The position numbers and the translations under genes were made by a program. A DNA stretch of 64,000 nucleotides from an uncultured Oscillospiraceae bacterium (GTDB taxonomy: Bacteria; Bacillota; Clostridia; Oscillospirales; Oscillospiraceae), in contig CANQXK010000008.1 in assembly GCA_947627715.1 (NCBI GenBank), positions 16,815-80,814 on the forward strand, written 5' to 3'. Shown here one piece after another: positions 50,418 to 59,424 of this stretch; positions within the stretch are counted from its first letter, which is position 1; each line of letters starts with the position of its first letter. Under the pieces are notes generated by a model that saw nothing but the letters and a program-made list of their open reading frames with translations, had not been told where the DNA came from and made no database searches.

Positions 50418-52589
50418 ATGAGAAAGAAATTGCGCGTCCTTTTGGCCGGCTTTATGGCGGCGACGGCGGCGCTGGCCCTGTCCGGGCGGGCGCTGGCCCT
50501 GTCCTTCTTCCCGCAGGAGGCGGCAACGGGCGGCGCGGTGAGGTCCGCGGGGCAGGTCGCCTTTGAGGGGCGGGCCTACCACGGGAATCAGGCGGTGTGC
50601 GCCATGACGGCCCAGCAGGCCCGCGCCCTGGCGGAAAAGCTGGCCCAGCTCATGCAGGAGGAGCATTACGACGCCTACTACATGGACGGCTTCGAGCAGT
50701 ACGCCGCGCTGCTGGATCTGGGCAATGGGGTCCCGGCGCTCTATTATTTCGAGGGCGTCTGTGAGAGCAGGACCGACAACCCCTACGGGCCGGGATTCAA
50801 CGGCACCGTCTCCTGGGGGACGGCATACGGCTCGGCCTGGGAGTTTAAAGACGGCGAGCTTGTCCAGTTCAGCCCCGGCTGGTTCTACGAAGACTACATG
50901 GTCTATGAGAACCTGAGCGGCAACGGCAGGAGCGGCGGGACCTATGTGGTCCCCATCGTTGACGGCGTTGTGGACGTCTACCCGGACGGGGATTGGGGGA
51001 CCTGGGTGGACGCCAGCCAGAGCACGGCCTGGTATGAGTGGTATCTGGGCAGCTACGGCGAGAACTACGAGGACGCCTACGAGGATATGTACGCCGGCCA
51101 CAACAACGAGTATGAGTCCGTCCTGCAAAACCCCCGCGAGGGCTGCGCCGCGGGCCTGTGGGAGGAGAGCTTCGCCGGGCTGGAGGACGCCATCAGGATC
51201 TGGAGCGCGCTGAACACCTACGCCTTCGAGAGCGAGGCGCAGGAGGCCTCCGACCCCGCCGCCCTGCTTCCGGCGCAGGGGGAGGCGAATTTGGACGGCC
51301 TCACGCCGGAGCTTCTGCGGGGCTACGCCCAGACGCTCCGGGACCTCCCGGACATCCGGGTGAACGAATACAGCGGCGGGAGCGACCCCGTGGTCAACTT
51401 CGCCACCCTGGTCTTTGGGGAGGACGGCACGGCGCTTTTGTGGGTCATCCCGGCGCTTATGAGCGACGACTGGTGGGGCAACGAGCAGTATTTTTCCTCC
51501 GGCGGCGCCAGCTTCGTGGGCCTGGAGCACCGGGTGTTCGGCTGGAACGGCACGGACGTGACGAGCCTTGGCGACCCCGGCGCGGATCAGGTCAGGCTCT
51601 GGCCCGACGGGATCGAGTTTATGGAGCTGTATTCCGGCACGGACGTGGACGGGCAGAACTGGGAGACCCTGTACGCCATTGAAAACGGCGGTCTCGCCGC
51701 CGCGCCCCGGTGGTGCCACGCCTACGGCTGGCTCTACGAATACGCCCTTGAGGACGCGGGGGTGTACGGGCAGATCCCCCAGGACCTGGACGCCCGGAGA
51801 GAGGAGACCCGCACCTTTGTGGAGTACAAGGTCCGCTCCGGCCTCTGGCCCGACCTGCCCCTGGACTGGGATTCCTTCACCACGGAGAACTACATGGAGG
51901 ACTGCATCGACTTCGATGTCTACGGCGGGGAGTACGAGGCGTTCCGCCAGGCCCACGAGATCTATGACGCGGATTACGACTATACGTACCTGGACATGAG
52001 CCAGTCCGTGAGCTTTACGGACATCCAGGACTCCCCGGAAAACTGGCTTTTCGCCGGGGACCTGGCCGCCGTCCTTGAGAGGCTGGCCGGCAGCCTCGAC
52101 GTGCCCGGCCAGCCGCCCATCGGCGATGTTGACCCGGAGGACGGGGGAGAGACCGGCGAGGACGGTCAGGAGACCGGGGAGACCGGGGACCGGGAGAACA
52201 GCCGCCCCTCGGCCTCCGAGAAGGAGAAGAGTGAAAACGAGTTCCCCGCGCTCCTGGTGGCGGGCATTGCCGCGGGCGCTGTGGCCGTCGGCGGCGGGGT
52301 CGGCGCGGCCGTGACGGTCCTTGCCCGGAAGGGGCGGAAGAAGGAGCAGGCGGCCCAAGTTCAGACCCCGGTTCAGGCCCCTGCTTCGGTTCAGGTCCCG
52401 ATTTCAGTTCAGACACCGATTTCGGTTCAGACCCCGGCCCCGGTTCAGGTTCAGACCCCGGCCCCGGATCAGGCCCCGGCGGCCTCCGCCGGTCAGCCCG
52501 CGCCGGAGACGCCGAATTTCTGCCCCGGCTGCGGCGCGAAGGTGGCCCCCGGCGCGAAGTTCTGCTCCAAATGCGGCTACAGGTTTTGA
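50418..52589 (+). CDS. Large secreted/membrane protein with cytosolic C-terminal zinc ribbon, unknown function
   Basis: 723 residues from the ATG at 50418 (GGGAGAG before it). Signal peptide about 1-27 (VLLAGFMAATAALALSGRALA), then a large extracytoplasmic part (about 28-585) rich in Trp, Tyr and acid residues. A Glu/Gly linker is followed by a membrane helix about 613-636 (LLVAGIAAGAVAVGGGVGAAV), a basic stop, imperfect QTP/QVP repeats, and a zinc ribbon ending CPGCGAKVAPGAKFCSKCG. The likely topology puts the ribbon inside the cell. No family recognised; it could be a sensor linked to the trk operon. Confidence 0.7.
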   Translation: MRKKLRVLLAGFMAATAALALSGRALALSFFPQEAATGGAVRSAGQVAFEGRAYHGNQAVCAMTAQQARALAEKLAQLMQEEHYDAYYMDGFEQYAALLDLGNGVPALYYFEGVCESRTDNPYGPGFNGTVSWGTAYGSAWEFKDGELVQFSPGWFYEDYMVYENLSGNGRSGGTYVVPIVDGVVDVYPDGDWGTWVDASQSTAWYEWYLGSYGENYEDAYEDMYAGHNNEYESVLQNPREGCAAGLWEESFAGLEDAIRIWSALNTYAFESEAQEASDPAALLPAQGEANLDGLTPELLRGYAQTLRDLPDIRVNEYSGGSDPVVNFATLVFGEDGTALLWVIPALMSDDWWGNEQYFSSGGASFVGLEHRVFGWNGTDVTSLGDPGADQVRLWPDGIEFMELYSGTDVDGQNWETLYAIENGGLAAAPRWCHAYGWLYEYALEDAGVYGQIPQDLDARREETRTFVEYKVRSGLWPDLPLDWDSFTTENYMEDCIDFDVYGGEYEAFRQAHEIYDADYDYTYLDMSQSVSFTDIQDSPENWLFAGDLAAVLERLAGSLDVPGQPPIGDVDPEDGGETGEDGQETGETGDRENSRPSASEKEKSENEFPALLVAGIAAGAVAVGGGVGAAVTVLARKGRKKEQAAQVQTPVQAPASVQVPISVQTPISVQTPAPVQVQTPAPDQAPAASAGQPAPETPNFCPGCGAKVAPGAKFCSKCGYRF

Positions 52590-52622
52590 CCTCACCCCGG
52601 CGGGGGGTGTCTATAGAATAAA

Positions 52623-52975
52623 GCCTTCCCCGCAGGGCGGGGAAGGTGTCGCCGGAGGCGACGGATGAGGTGGGAAAAGCCTCCCCTCTCTGAGGGGAGG
52701 TGGCCCGAAGGGCCGGAGGGGAGCAGAGGCGCTCGTCGGCCTCATCCGGCCCCCTTCGGGGGCCACCTTCCCCACAAGTGGGGAAGGCGTTTTCCTTTGT
52801 CGGCCCCGTTGCGCATCAAATGGCGCCCTTGCCGCGTAAGCGGGAAGGGAGCTGGCGAGCGAAGCGAGACTGAGGGTTAAACCGATGATAGAGCGGTCTC
52901 GTGGGGGTGAACCCTCAGTCGCCTGCGGCGACAGCTCCCTTTAGAAAAAGGGAGCCAAAGAGGTAATTTGATTTG
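52623..52975. repeat. Composite interspersed repeat, copy B
   Basis: Contains the GCCTTCCCCGCAGGG module, a TGGCCCGAAGGGCCGGA module, a CCTTCCCCACAAGTGGGG module and the AAGGGAGCTGGCGAGCG...GCGACAGCTCCCTTT inverted repeat. These are the same building blocks as copy A at 29594. It fills most of the 448-base gap 52590-53037. Confidence 0.8.
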
Positions 52976-53003
52976 ATTCCGTCGCCTCTGGCGACGACCG
53001 CGC

Positions 53004-53036
53004 AAAAAGCCTCCCCTTTTTGAGGGGAGGCTTTTT
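53004..53036 (-). terminator. Terminator of the ABC permease gene
   Basis: AAAAAGCCTCCCC (53004-53016) pairs with GGGGAGGCTTTTT (53024-53036). It adjoins the permease stop and has A/T tails for both strands. Confidence 0.8.
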
Positions 53037-53037
53037 C

Positions 53038-55692
53038 TCATATCACTTCATTTTTCAGCGCCTCGATGGGGTTGTCGCGTTTGATCCCCGCCATGGAGTA
53101 CATCATGGAGAGGAACACCACCAGGAACACGCTGCCCACGGCGATGGTCACCGCCGTCCAGGGGAGGTAGAAGGCCGTGTCCATGGCGCTCTGCACCGAG
53201 CGGAAGATGAGATAGGTGACGGCGAAAGCGGTGGGGACCCCCAAGAGCAGGGCTTTTGTGCCGTAAAGGAGGCACTCGAAATTCATCATGCGGTTGAAGC
53301 CCCGGTTGGTCATGCCGACAGAGCGCAGCATGGCGAACTCCCGGCGGCGGAGCAGGATGTTGGTGGACACAGTGTTGAACACGTTCACCGCGGCGATGGC
53401 GGAGATGAGGGCGATGAAGCCGTAGCTTATGACGCGGATCACCGTCACCAGGTCCCGCTGGGGCGCGTTGGCGGCGTATATGTCATAGATGTCCCCCTCG
53501 TCAAAGGGCAGTCCCGCCGCCTCGGAGGCGGCAAGCACGTCCTGCCCGCCGGTGCCGGGCTTTTTGACGGTGAAAAACATCTCCGTGTCCTCCGCCGTCT
53601 TGCCGGTGTCGATCTTCCGCGCCTCGCTCAGGGGCATCAGCGCCACAAGGCTGTATTTTTCCCCCTGGGTGTTCAGGCCCAGCACCAGCTCGTCGGTCAT
53701 GTACCCCACCTCGTAGGAGTAGGACCCGGAGCCGTGGGACCCGTCGGACCCGCCGGCCTCCTGCACGGTGTAACTGCCCGGATCCATATGCTCCAGGCCG
53801 CTGCCGTCATAGGAGAAGGAGACGGTTTTCAAAAGCGCCGGGTCGATCCGCAGGGTCTCAAGGCGCTGGGTGTCGGAATCGAACGCGGTGACGGAGGGGC
53901 GGACCACCAGCTTCGGATCCTCGCCCATGTATTCCTCCTCCGAAAGCCCGTTTTTCCTCAGATACGCCCTGTACTGCCCGTCCTCCACGCCGTAGAGGTC
54001 CATCTGCCATTCGATTATCCCGTCGTCGGAGCCGAAAAAGCGCTCCATCTCCGCCCAGGCCTCCTCCGGCGCATCCTCCCGCCGGAAGGTCAGAGGGATG
54101 TTGTCCACACGGGTGACGGCGGAGACCTCCTTTATGTTGGGGGAGGCGGAAAACGCCTCAAGGACCTGGGGCAGGCTGTCGAAGCCCGGATATTTTGCGT
54201 AGTCCTCGATGTCCGTATCATAGTGGCTCCAAAGCTCCACGTCGTAGTCGTAGCTCTCCAGCGCCGCCCTGGTGGTGTCCAGCAGATACCGGCAGAAGGA
54301 GCTGGCGGAGATAAACAGCACCACGGACATGAAGAGGCTGACGACGGTGGCGCGGTACCGCTTCCTGTCGCGCTTGAAGTGCTTGCCGGCGATGGCGCCC
54401 TCAAGCCCGAAGAGCCTGTAGGTCAGGGGGGAGGTCCGCACCTCCCGCCGCTTTATCTTCACATCCCCGGTCTGGCGGATGGCCTCCATCGCCGAGATCT
54501 TCGTGGCCCGGCGGGAGGGGACCCAGGCGGAGATCAGCACCGTCACAAGCCCGATCGCAGCGGCGGCGGCCACCGCCCAGGGCGACACATATACGCGCAG
54601 GGGGATGCTCCCGGACTTATGCCCGTTGAAGAGGCTTGAAAGGTAGCCCCCGATGAAGTGGAAGGTCACCGCCATGCCCAGAATGCCGGACAAAATGCCC
54701 AGGGGGATGCCGGCGCCGCTCACCGTCAGGGCCTCGGTAAAGACCATGGAGCGGATCTGCTTTTTCGTGGCCCCCACGGAGCGGAGCAGGCCGAACTGCT
54801 TCGTCCTCTCGGCCACGGAGATGGAGAAGGCGTTGTAGATGAGGGAGACGGAGCCGAACATGATGAGGCCGATGAGGATGGCGGCAAAGGAGTAGAGCAC
54901 CTTGAAGAAGGTGTCAAAGCGGGAGAGGCCCAGGGTCATGAGATAGTCTGTGTTGTCCACGGACCCCACGCCCTTTTCCGACCAGTCCGCCTGGAAAGCG
55001 TATATGTCCCCCGGCTTTTTCAGGGTGAAATAGGCCGTGAGATACGGCGCGCCGGCGTCCTCGTCCCAGCAGGTGAAGGCCATCATGCCCGGCATACTGC
55101 CGTCCTGAAAGGACGGCCGCCGCATGAACCCCACCACGGTGTACTCCCTGGTGTCCCGCACCGCCAGCTCCTCGCCGGACTGCCAGGAGGTGAAGCCGTT
55201 CAGGAGCTTGCCGTCAACATACCTGTCCCCTAACTCCAGGGTGATCGTGTCCCCCAGCTCCACATCGTCAAGGGGGGAGATGCTTGAAAGCAGGATCTCA
55301 CCGGGGTTTTCCGGCATCCGCCCCCGGGAAAGCTCCATGGGCATACGGTCAAAAAACGTGTCGTCACAGCCCAAAACCTGGAGGTAAACGCTGCCGCCCG
55401 CCTTCCCGCCGGAGGCGTCGTACCAGCCCATGACCTGGGCGTAGGCGGCGGAGTCGAACCTGCTGTCCGCCTCCAGCTCGTCCCGCATGGAGACGGGCAG
55501 GTTGTCCAGCACCCCGTGCCACAGGCCCGTGTCCGCCACGGTCACGGCCTGCATATAGCGCATGAAGCTGGACACGCTCACCGTCACGGCGGTTATCATG
55601 GCGGCGGAGAGAAGAATGCCGATCACCGTGACCACGGTGCGTACCCTGTTTTTCACAAGGCTCTTCAGGGTGACCTTTGAAAAGATGCTCAT
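53038..55692 (-). CDS. FtsX-family ABC transporter permease
   Basis: 884 residues. N-terminal helix (about 18-40), an extracytoplasmic domain, then an FtsX core (about 260-400) with three membrane helices (SFAAILIGLIMFGSVSLIYNAF and following), a second large outer domain (about 460-740) and a second FtsX core (about 755-875). This duplicated layout is typical of BceB/MacB-like and lipoprotein-release-type permeases that handle antimicrobial peptides or lipids. The ATPase gene is upstream and overlaps by four bases. Confidence 0.88.
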   Translation of the reverse strand: MSIFSKVTLKSLVKNRVRTVVTVIGILLSAAMITAVTVSVSSFMRYMQAVTVADTGLWHGVLDNLPVSMRDELEADSRFDSAAYAQVMGWYDASGGKAGGSVYLQVLGCDDTFFDRMPMELSRGRMPENPGEILLSSISPLDDVELGDTITLELGDRYVDGKLLNGFTSWQSGEELAVRDTREYTVVGFMRRPSFQDGSMPGMMAFTCWDEDAGAPYLTAYFTLKKPGDIYAFQADWSEKGVGSVDNTDYLMTLGLSRFDTFFKVLYSFAAILIGLIMFGSVSLIYNAFSISVAERTKQFGLLRSVGATKKQIRSMVFTEALTVSGAGIPLGILSGILGMAVTFHFIGGYLSSLFNGHKSGSIPLRVYVSPWAVAAAAAIGLVTVLISAWVPSRRATKISAMEAIRQTGDVKIKRREVRTSPLTYRLFGLEGAIAGKHFKRDRKRYRATVVSLFMSVVLFISASSFCRYLLDTTRAALESYDYDVELWSHYDTDIEDYAKYPGFDSLPQVLEAFSASPNIKEVSAVTRVDNIPLTFRREDAPEEAWAEMERFFGSDDGIIEWQMDLYGVEDGQYRAYLRKNGLSEEEYMGEDPKLVVRPSVTAFDSDTQRLETLRIDPALLKTVSFSYDGSGLEHMDPGSYTVQEAGGSDGSHGSGSYSYEVGYMTDELVLGLNTQGEKYSLVALMPLSEARKIDTGKTAEDTEMFFTVKKPGTGGQDVLAASEAAGLPFDEGDIYDIYAANAPQRDLVTVIRVISYGFIALISAIAAVNVFNTVSTNILLRRREFAMLRSVGMTNRGFNRMMNFECLLYGTKALLLGVPTAFAVTYLIFRSVQSAMDTAFYLPWTAVTIAVGSVFLVVFLSMMYSMAGIKRDNPIEALKNEVI

Positions 55693-56372
55693 TTCCGCAG
55701 CACCTCGTCCCTGACGAGCTTCCCGTCCTCGATGGCGAGAAGCCTGTCCGCCTGGAGGGCGATGTTCTCGTCGTGGGTGATGACGATGAGCGTCTGATCG
55801 TATTTTCGGTTGGAGTATCTGAGCAGGTCCACGATCTCCTGGCTGGCGCGGGAGTCCAGGTTGCCCGTGGGTTCGTCCGCCAGCACCACCGCCGGGGCGT
55901 TCATCAGCGCCCGGCCTATGGAGACCCGCTGCTGCTGGCCGCCGGAGAGCTGGTTGGGCAGGTGCTTCTCCCGGCCGATAAGGCCCAGGGTGTCCAAAAG
56001 CTCCCGGAAACGCTCCTCGTTGACCTGCCGCCCGTCCATGAGCACGGGGAGGGTGATGTTCTCCCGCACGTCCAGCACGGGGATGAGGTTATAGAACTGG
56101 TAGACCAGGCCCACCTCGCGGCGGCGGAACACCGCCAGCTGCTCCTCGCTCTTGGCGTACACGTCCTGCCCGTCCACAAAGACCTTCCCGGACGTGGGGG
56201 TGTCCACGCCGCCCAAAATGTGCAGAAGCGTGGATTTGCCGGAGCCGGAGGGGCCGATGATGGCCACAAAGCGGCCCTTCTCCACGGAAAACGAGATCCC
56301 GTCCAGCGCCCTGACCTGATTGGCCCCCTCGCCGTATACCTTCGTCAGGTTTTCCACCCGCAGAATTTCCAT
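55689..56372 (-). CDS. ABC transporter ATP-binding protein (MacB/BceA type)
   Basis: 227 residues: Walker [10 protein letters not shown] near 40-48, Q-loop near 89, signature LSGGQQQRV near 142-150, Walker [10 protein letters not shown] near 162-170 and the H-loop VITHDENIA. It belongs to the LolD/MacB/BceA group that pairs with FtsX permeases. The promoter region upstream has three GTCACC direct repeats and a TATACT -10, separate from the kinase gene. Confidence 0.92.
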   Translation of the reverse strand: MEILRVENLTKVYGEGANQVRALDGISFSVEKGRFVAIIGPSGSGKSTLLHILGGVDTPTSGKVFVDGQDVYAKSEEQLAVFRRREVGLVYQFYNLIPVLDVRENITLPVLMDGRQVNEERFRELLDTLGLIGREKHLPNQLSGGQQQRVSIGRALMNAPAVVLADEPTGNLDSRASQEIVDLLRYSNRKYDQTLIVITHDENIALQADRLLAIEDGKLVRDEVLRK

Positions 56373-56400
56373 GTGACTACCTCCCTTGTCGTATAGGGAC

Positions 56401-56443
56401 AGTATACCCCGTCAAGGTGACAGGAGGGTGACTTTTCGGTGAC
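56401..56443 (-). promoter_or_regulatory. ABC operon promoter with three 11-bp-spaced GTCACC repeats
   Basis: On the minus strand GTCACC occurs at 56443-56438, 56432-56427 and 56421-56416, an exact 11-base period. This is followed by the -10 TATACT (56406-56401). The -35 position (56429-56424) has no TTGACA-like match and lies inside the repeats, as in activator-dependent promoters of OmpR/PhoB-type regulators. The response regulator gene just upstream in the run is the likely activator. Confidence 0.72.
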
Positions 56444-56470
56444 AAAATCGTTATAATGGGGCGGTTTATT

Positions 56471-57481
56471 TTACACGGTGCTTTTATAGAAGCGCACGGT
56501 AAAGACGGCCCCGCCTCCGGGGGCGTTCTCCGCCTTCACCGTGCCGCCGGAGCTTTGAAGGATGGTGCGGGCCAGGGCGAGGCCGATGCCGGCGGACTGG
56601 GGATCGGCGTTTTTGCCCCGGTAGAAGCGTTCAAAGATGTGGGGCAGGTCCTCCGGGTCGATGCCGGGGCCGGTGTCGGCGACCTGAAGCTCGGTGTAGA
56701 TGGCGTTTTCCCGCGCCGTGACGGTGATGCTCCCGCCGGAGGGGGTGTGTTCCATGCAGTTCTTCAGGATGTTCCCCAGCGCCTCGGCGCACCAGGCAAG
56801 ATCGGCGGTGATCGTCCCGCCGCCCTCAAAGCGCCGCCGCAGCTCCACGTCCCGCACCTCCAGGGCGATCAAAAGGGGCTGGGCGGCGGCGTCCACAAGC
56901 TGCGCCGCCGTAAAGCTGTCCGCCGTCAGCTCCACCGTCCCCGCGTCAAGCTGCGAGAGCTTCAAAAGCGCCGACACCAGCCACTCCAGCCGGGAGAGCT
57001 GCCGCTGAATATCCCGCGCCAGCTCCCGCCGCCGCCCGTCGGAGAGAGAGGACCCCGCCAGCATGGCGGCGGACAGATTCATGCTGGTGAGGGGCGTTTT
57101 CAACTGGTGGGAGATGTCCGCCAGGGAGTTTGCCAGATAGAGCTTGTCGGCCTTCAGCGCGTCCGACTGGGCGCGGAGGGCCACGGTCATCTTGGCAAGC
57201 TCCGACTGGAGGATGGACAGCTCCCCCTCGGAGTATTTGTCCAGGTCGAAGCTCTCCCCGCCGTGGAGGATCCGATCCAGCTCCCCGGCAAGCTCCGCCA
57301 TCCGCCCGTACCGCCGCCGGGCGGCCAGGAGGCCCACGCCGTACAGCGCCGCCGAGGCCGCCAGGACCCAGAGGCCCGCCGCCGGCGTCACGATGAAGGC
57401 GGCCCCGGCGAACACGGCGGCTACGGCCAGAAAAAGAAAGGTCTCCCGCCGGAAGGCGGCGTTTTTCCATAACCGCTTCAC
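56471..57481 (-). CDS. Two-component sensor histidine kinase
   Basis: 336 residues: two closely spaced N-terminal membrane helices (about 14-33 and 35-54) with almost no outer loop (intramembrane-sensing type), a HAMP-like segment, HisKA with H124 in DISHQLKTPL, and the HATPase domain with NILKNCMEHTP and DTGPGIDPEDLPHIFERFYRG. Such kinases often sense the flux or state of a partner BceAB-like transporter. It overlaps the response regulator by four bases. Confidence 0.9.
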   Translation of the reverse strand: MKRLWKNAAFRRETFLFLAVAAVFAGAAFIVTPAAGLWVLAASAALYGVGLLAARRRYGRMAELAGELDRILHGGESFDLDKYSEGELSILQSELAKMTVALRAQSDALKADKLYLANSLADISHQLKTPLTSMNLSAAMLAGSSLSDGRRRELARDIQRQLSRLEWLVSALLKLSQLDAGTVELTADSFTAAQLVDAAAQPLLIALEVRDVELRRRFEGGGTITADLAWCAEALGNILKNCMEHTPSGGSITVTARENAIYTELQVADTGPGIDPEDLPHIFERFYRGKNADPQSAGIGLALARTILQSSGGTVKAENAPGGGAVFTVRFYKSTV

Positions 57482-58140
57482 AGCTTATACCCCAATCCCC
57501 GCACGGTCTTGATGATCTCCGGCTGCGCCGGGTCGTCCTCGATCTTGTCCCGCAGACGCTTGATGTACACCGTCAGGGTGTTGTCGTTGACGAAGTCCCC
57601 GGCCACGTCCCAGATCTCCTCCAAGAGCCTCTGGCGCGAGAGGACCGCGCCCCGGTTATTTAAAAACACCAGCAAAAGTCTGTATTCCAGGGCGGAGAGA
57701 TAGAGCTCCCGCCCGTTTTTCGTGACCTGCGCCCTCTCCGTGTCCACCCGGAGGGGACCCGCCTCCACCACGCTGGAGGACCTGCCGGAGCGCCGGAGGA
57801 CGGAGCGGATGCGGCTCACCAGCTCCCTGGGGCGGAAGGGCTTGGCTATGTAGTCGTCGGCCCCCAGCTCCAGCCCCGTCACCACGGAGTACTCGTCCCC
57901 GGAGGCGGTGAGGAAGATAACGGGCGTGCGCAGACGCTGTTTGATGGCCGAGCAAAGGGAAAAGCCGCTCCCGTCGGGGAGGCCCACGTCCAGGAGCGCC
58001 AGGTCGAAGCTCTCGTCGATGGCCTCCAGCGCCTCATGCACGTCACCCGCCGCCACGGCGTCAAACCCCTCGCCCCGGAGAAAATCCGTGAGGTTGCGGG
58101 CGATGGCCGCGTCGTCCTCCACAATGAGTATTTTGGTCAT
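57478..58140 (-). CDS. OmpR-family response regulator
   Basis: 220 residues: receiver domain with phospho-acceptor D52 (LALLDVGLPDG), KPF near 101-103, and a C-terminal winged helix (about 125-220, LSALEYRLLLVFLNNRGAVLSRQRLLEEIWD and VYIKRLRDKIEDD). First gene of the RR-kinase-ATPase-permease run. A TGG-TATAAT extended -10 lies at 58175-58170 upstream. Confidence 0.92.
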   Translation of the reverse strand: MTKILIVEDDAAIARNLTDFLRGEGFDAVAAGDVHEALEAIDESFDLALLDVGLPDGSGFSLCSAIKQRLRTPVIFLTASGDEYSVVTGLELGADDYIAKPFRPRELVSRIRSVLRRSGRSSSVVEAGPLRVDTERAQVTKNGRELYLSALEYRLLLVFLNNRGAVLSRQRLLEEIWDVAGDFVNDNTLTVYIKRLRDKIEDDPAQPEIIKTVRGLGYKL

Positions 58141-58169
58141 GGCGTCGCCTCCTCTCCTCTTTCCCGCCT

Positions 58170-58175
58170 ATTATA
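58170..58175 (-). promoter_or_regulatory. Extended -10 of the response regulator gene
   Basis: On the minus strand TGG-TATAAT, 30 bases before the ATG, in an AT-rich stretch; the -35 is weak. Confidence 0.5.
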
Positions 58176-58250
58176 CCAAAATATAAGGAAAAGGGAAAGA
58201 GGGGAAAGAAAATCTTAAAAGAACACGCGCAGCTTCTTAAAAGCTTCAGG

Positions 58251-58279
58251 TTGACAAATCCCGGCGCGTGTGGTATACC
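58251..58279 (+). promoter_or_regulatory. Sigma-A promoter of prfA
   Basis: TTGACA (58251-58256), 17-base spacer, TATACC (58274-58279), 35 bases before the prfA ATG. Confidence 0.75.
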
Positions 58280-58313
58280 GGGACCAGGAACACGCAGGGC
58301 GGAGTTGTTTGGA

Positions 58314-59381
58314 ATGTTTGAAAAATTGGCAAGGATCGAGGAAAAATATACGGAGAGTGAGGCGAGGCTTTCTTCGCCCGAGGTCTACTCGGACCCCGCG
58401 CTCTACGCGAAGCTTGCGCGGGAGGTAAAGGAGCTGACGCCCGTTGTCGAGGCTTACCGCCGCTGGAAGGGCTATCAGTCCTCCCTTGACGAGGCGAAGG
58501 CGCTCCTCTCCGACCCGGAGCTGGGGGAGATGGCCAGGGAGGAGCTGGAGGCGGCGAAGGCCGGCCTTGAGGAGAGCCAGCGGGAGCTGAAGCTTCTGCT
58601 GCTGCCGCGCGACCCCAACGACGGGCGGAACGTCATCGTGGAGATCCGGGGCGGCGTGGGCGGCGAGGAGTCGGCGCTGTTCGCCGCGGACCTCTACCGT
58701 ATGTACGCCGCCTATGCCGCCCTGAGAGGCTGGCGGATCGAGATCGCCAACATGAACGAGACGGAGCTGGGGGGCGTGAAGGAGATCAGCTTCCTGGTGG
58801 AGGGGGAGGGCGCCTGGTCGCGGCTGAAGTTCGAGTCCGGCGTCCACCGGGTCCAGCGGGTGCCCGTCACCGAGTCCAGCGGCCGCATCCAGACCAGCGC
58901 CGCCACCGTGGCGGTCCTGCCGGAGATGGAGGAGGTGGAGTTCCACATCGACCCCGCTGACCTCCAGATCGACACCTTCCGCTCCACCGGCGCGGGGGGC
59001 CAGAAGGTCAACAAGACCGAGTCCGCCATCCGCATCACCCACCTGCCCACCGGGACGGTGGTGGAGTGCCAGGACGAGCGCAGCCAGTATAAGAACAAGG
59101 ACAGGGCCATGAAGATCCTGGCGAGCCGCCTGGCCGACGCGGAGAGAAGGAAGCGGGACGCCGCCGTAGCCGCCGAGAGGCGAAGCCAGGTGGGCAGCGG
59201 GGACAGGTCCGAGCGCATCCGCACCTACAACTTCCCCCAGGGGCGCGTCACGGACCACAGGCTTACGGGGGAGAACAAAAATTTCGCCATCGACGGCGTG
59301 ATGAACGGGGGCCTGGACCCCCTTATCGACGCCCTCGTCACCCAGGATCAAGCGCAAAAACTGGCTGAGGCGGGGGAGTAA
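58314..59381 (+). CDS. prfA: Peptide chain release factor 1
   Basis: Reads UAA/UAG and triggers peptide release. 355 residues from the ATG at 58314; the earlier in-frame TTG lies in the promoter. Domain 1 helices (about 1-100), the anticodon-like PVTESSGRIQTS near 183-194 (a PxT-type motif is at PVT) and the catalytic GGQ at 228-230. Starts the prfA-tsaC-coaE-pepM18 run. prmC is not adjacent. Confidence 0.94.
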   Translation: MFEKLARIEEKYTESEARLSSPEVYSDPALYAKLAREVKELTPVVEAYRRWKGYQSSLDEAKALLSDPELGEMAREELEAAKAGLEESQRELKLLLLPRDPNDGRNVIVEIRGGVGGEESALFAADLYRMYAAYAALRGWRIEIANMNETELGGVKEISFLVEGEGAWSRLKFESGVHRVQRVPVTESSGRIQTSAATVAVLPEMEEVEFHIDPADLQIDTFRSTGAGGQKVNKTESAIRITHLPTGTVVECQDERSQYKNKDRAMKILASRLADAERRKRDAAVAAERRSQVGSGDRSERIRTYNFPQGRVTDHRLTGENKNFAIDGVMNGGLDPLIDALVTQDQAQKLAEAGE

Positions 59382-59424
59382 GAGCGCGGGGCCGGACGGC
59401 CCGGCGGGAAAAGGAGAGTGCGGC

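Noticed and set aside
50283..52358. 691-codon open frame antisense to the secreted zinc-ribbon protein gene
   Set aside because: Same GC-driven artefact; the sense frame has a signal peptide, membrane helix, zinc ribbon and ribosome site.
53020..54639. 539-codon plus-strand frame across the ABC permease gene
   Set aside because: Antisense to clear FtsX-domain sequence and without a ribosome site or domain.
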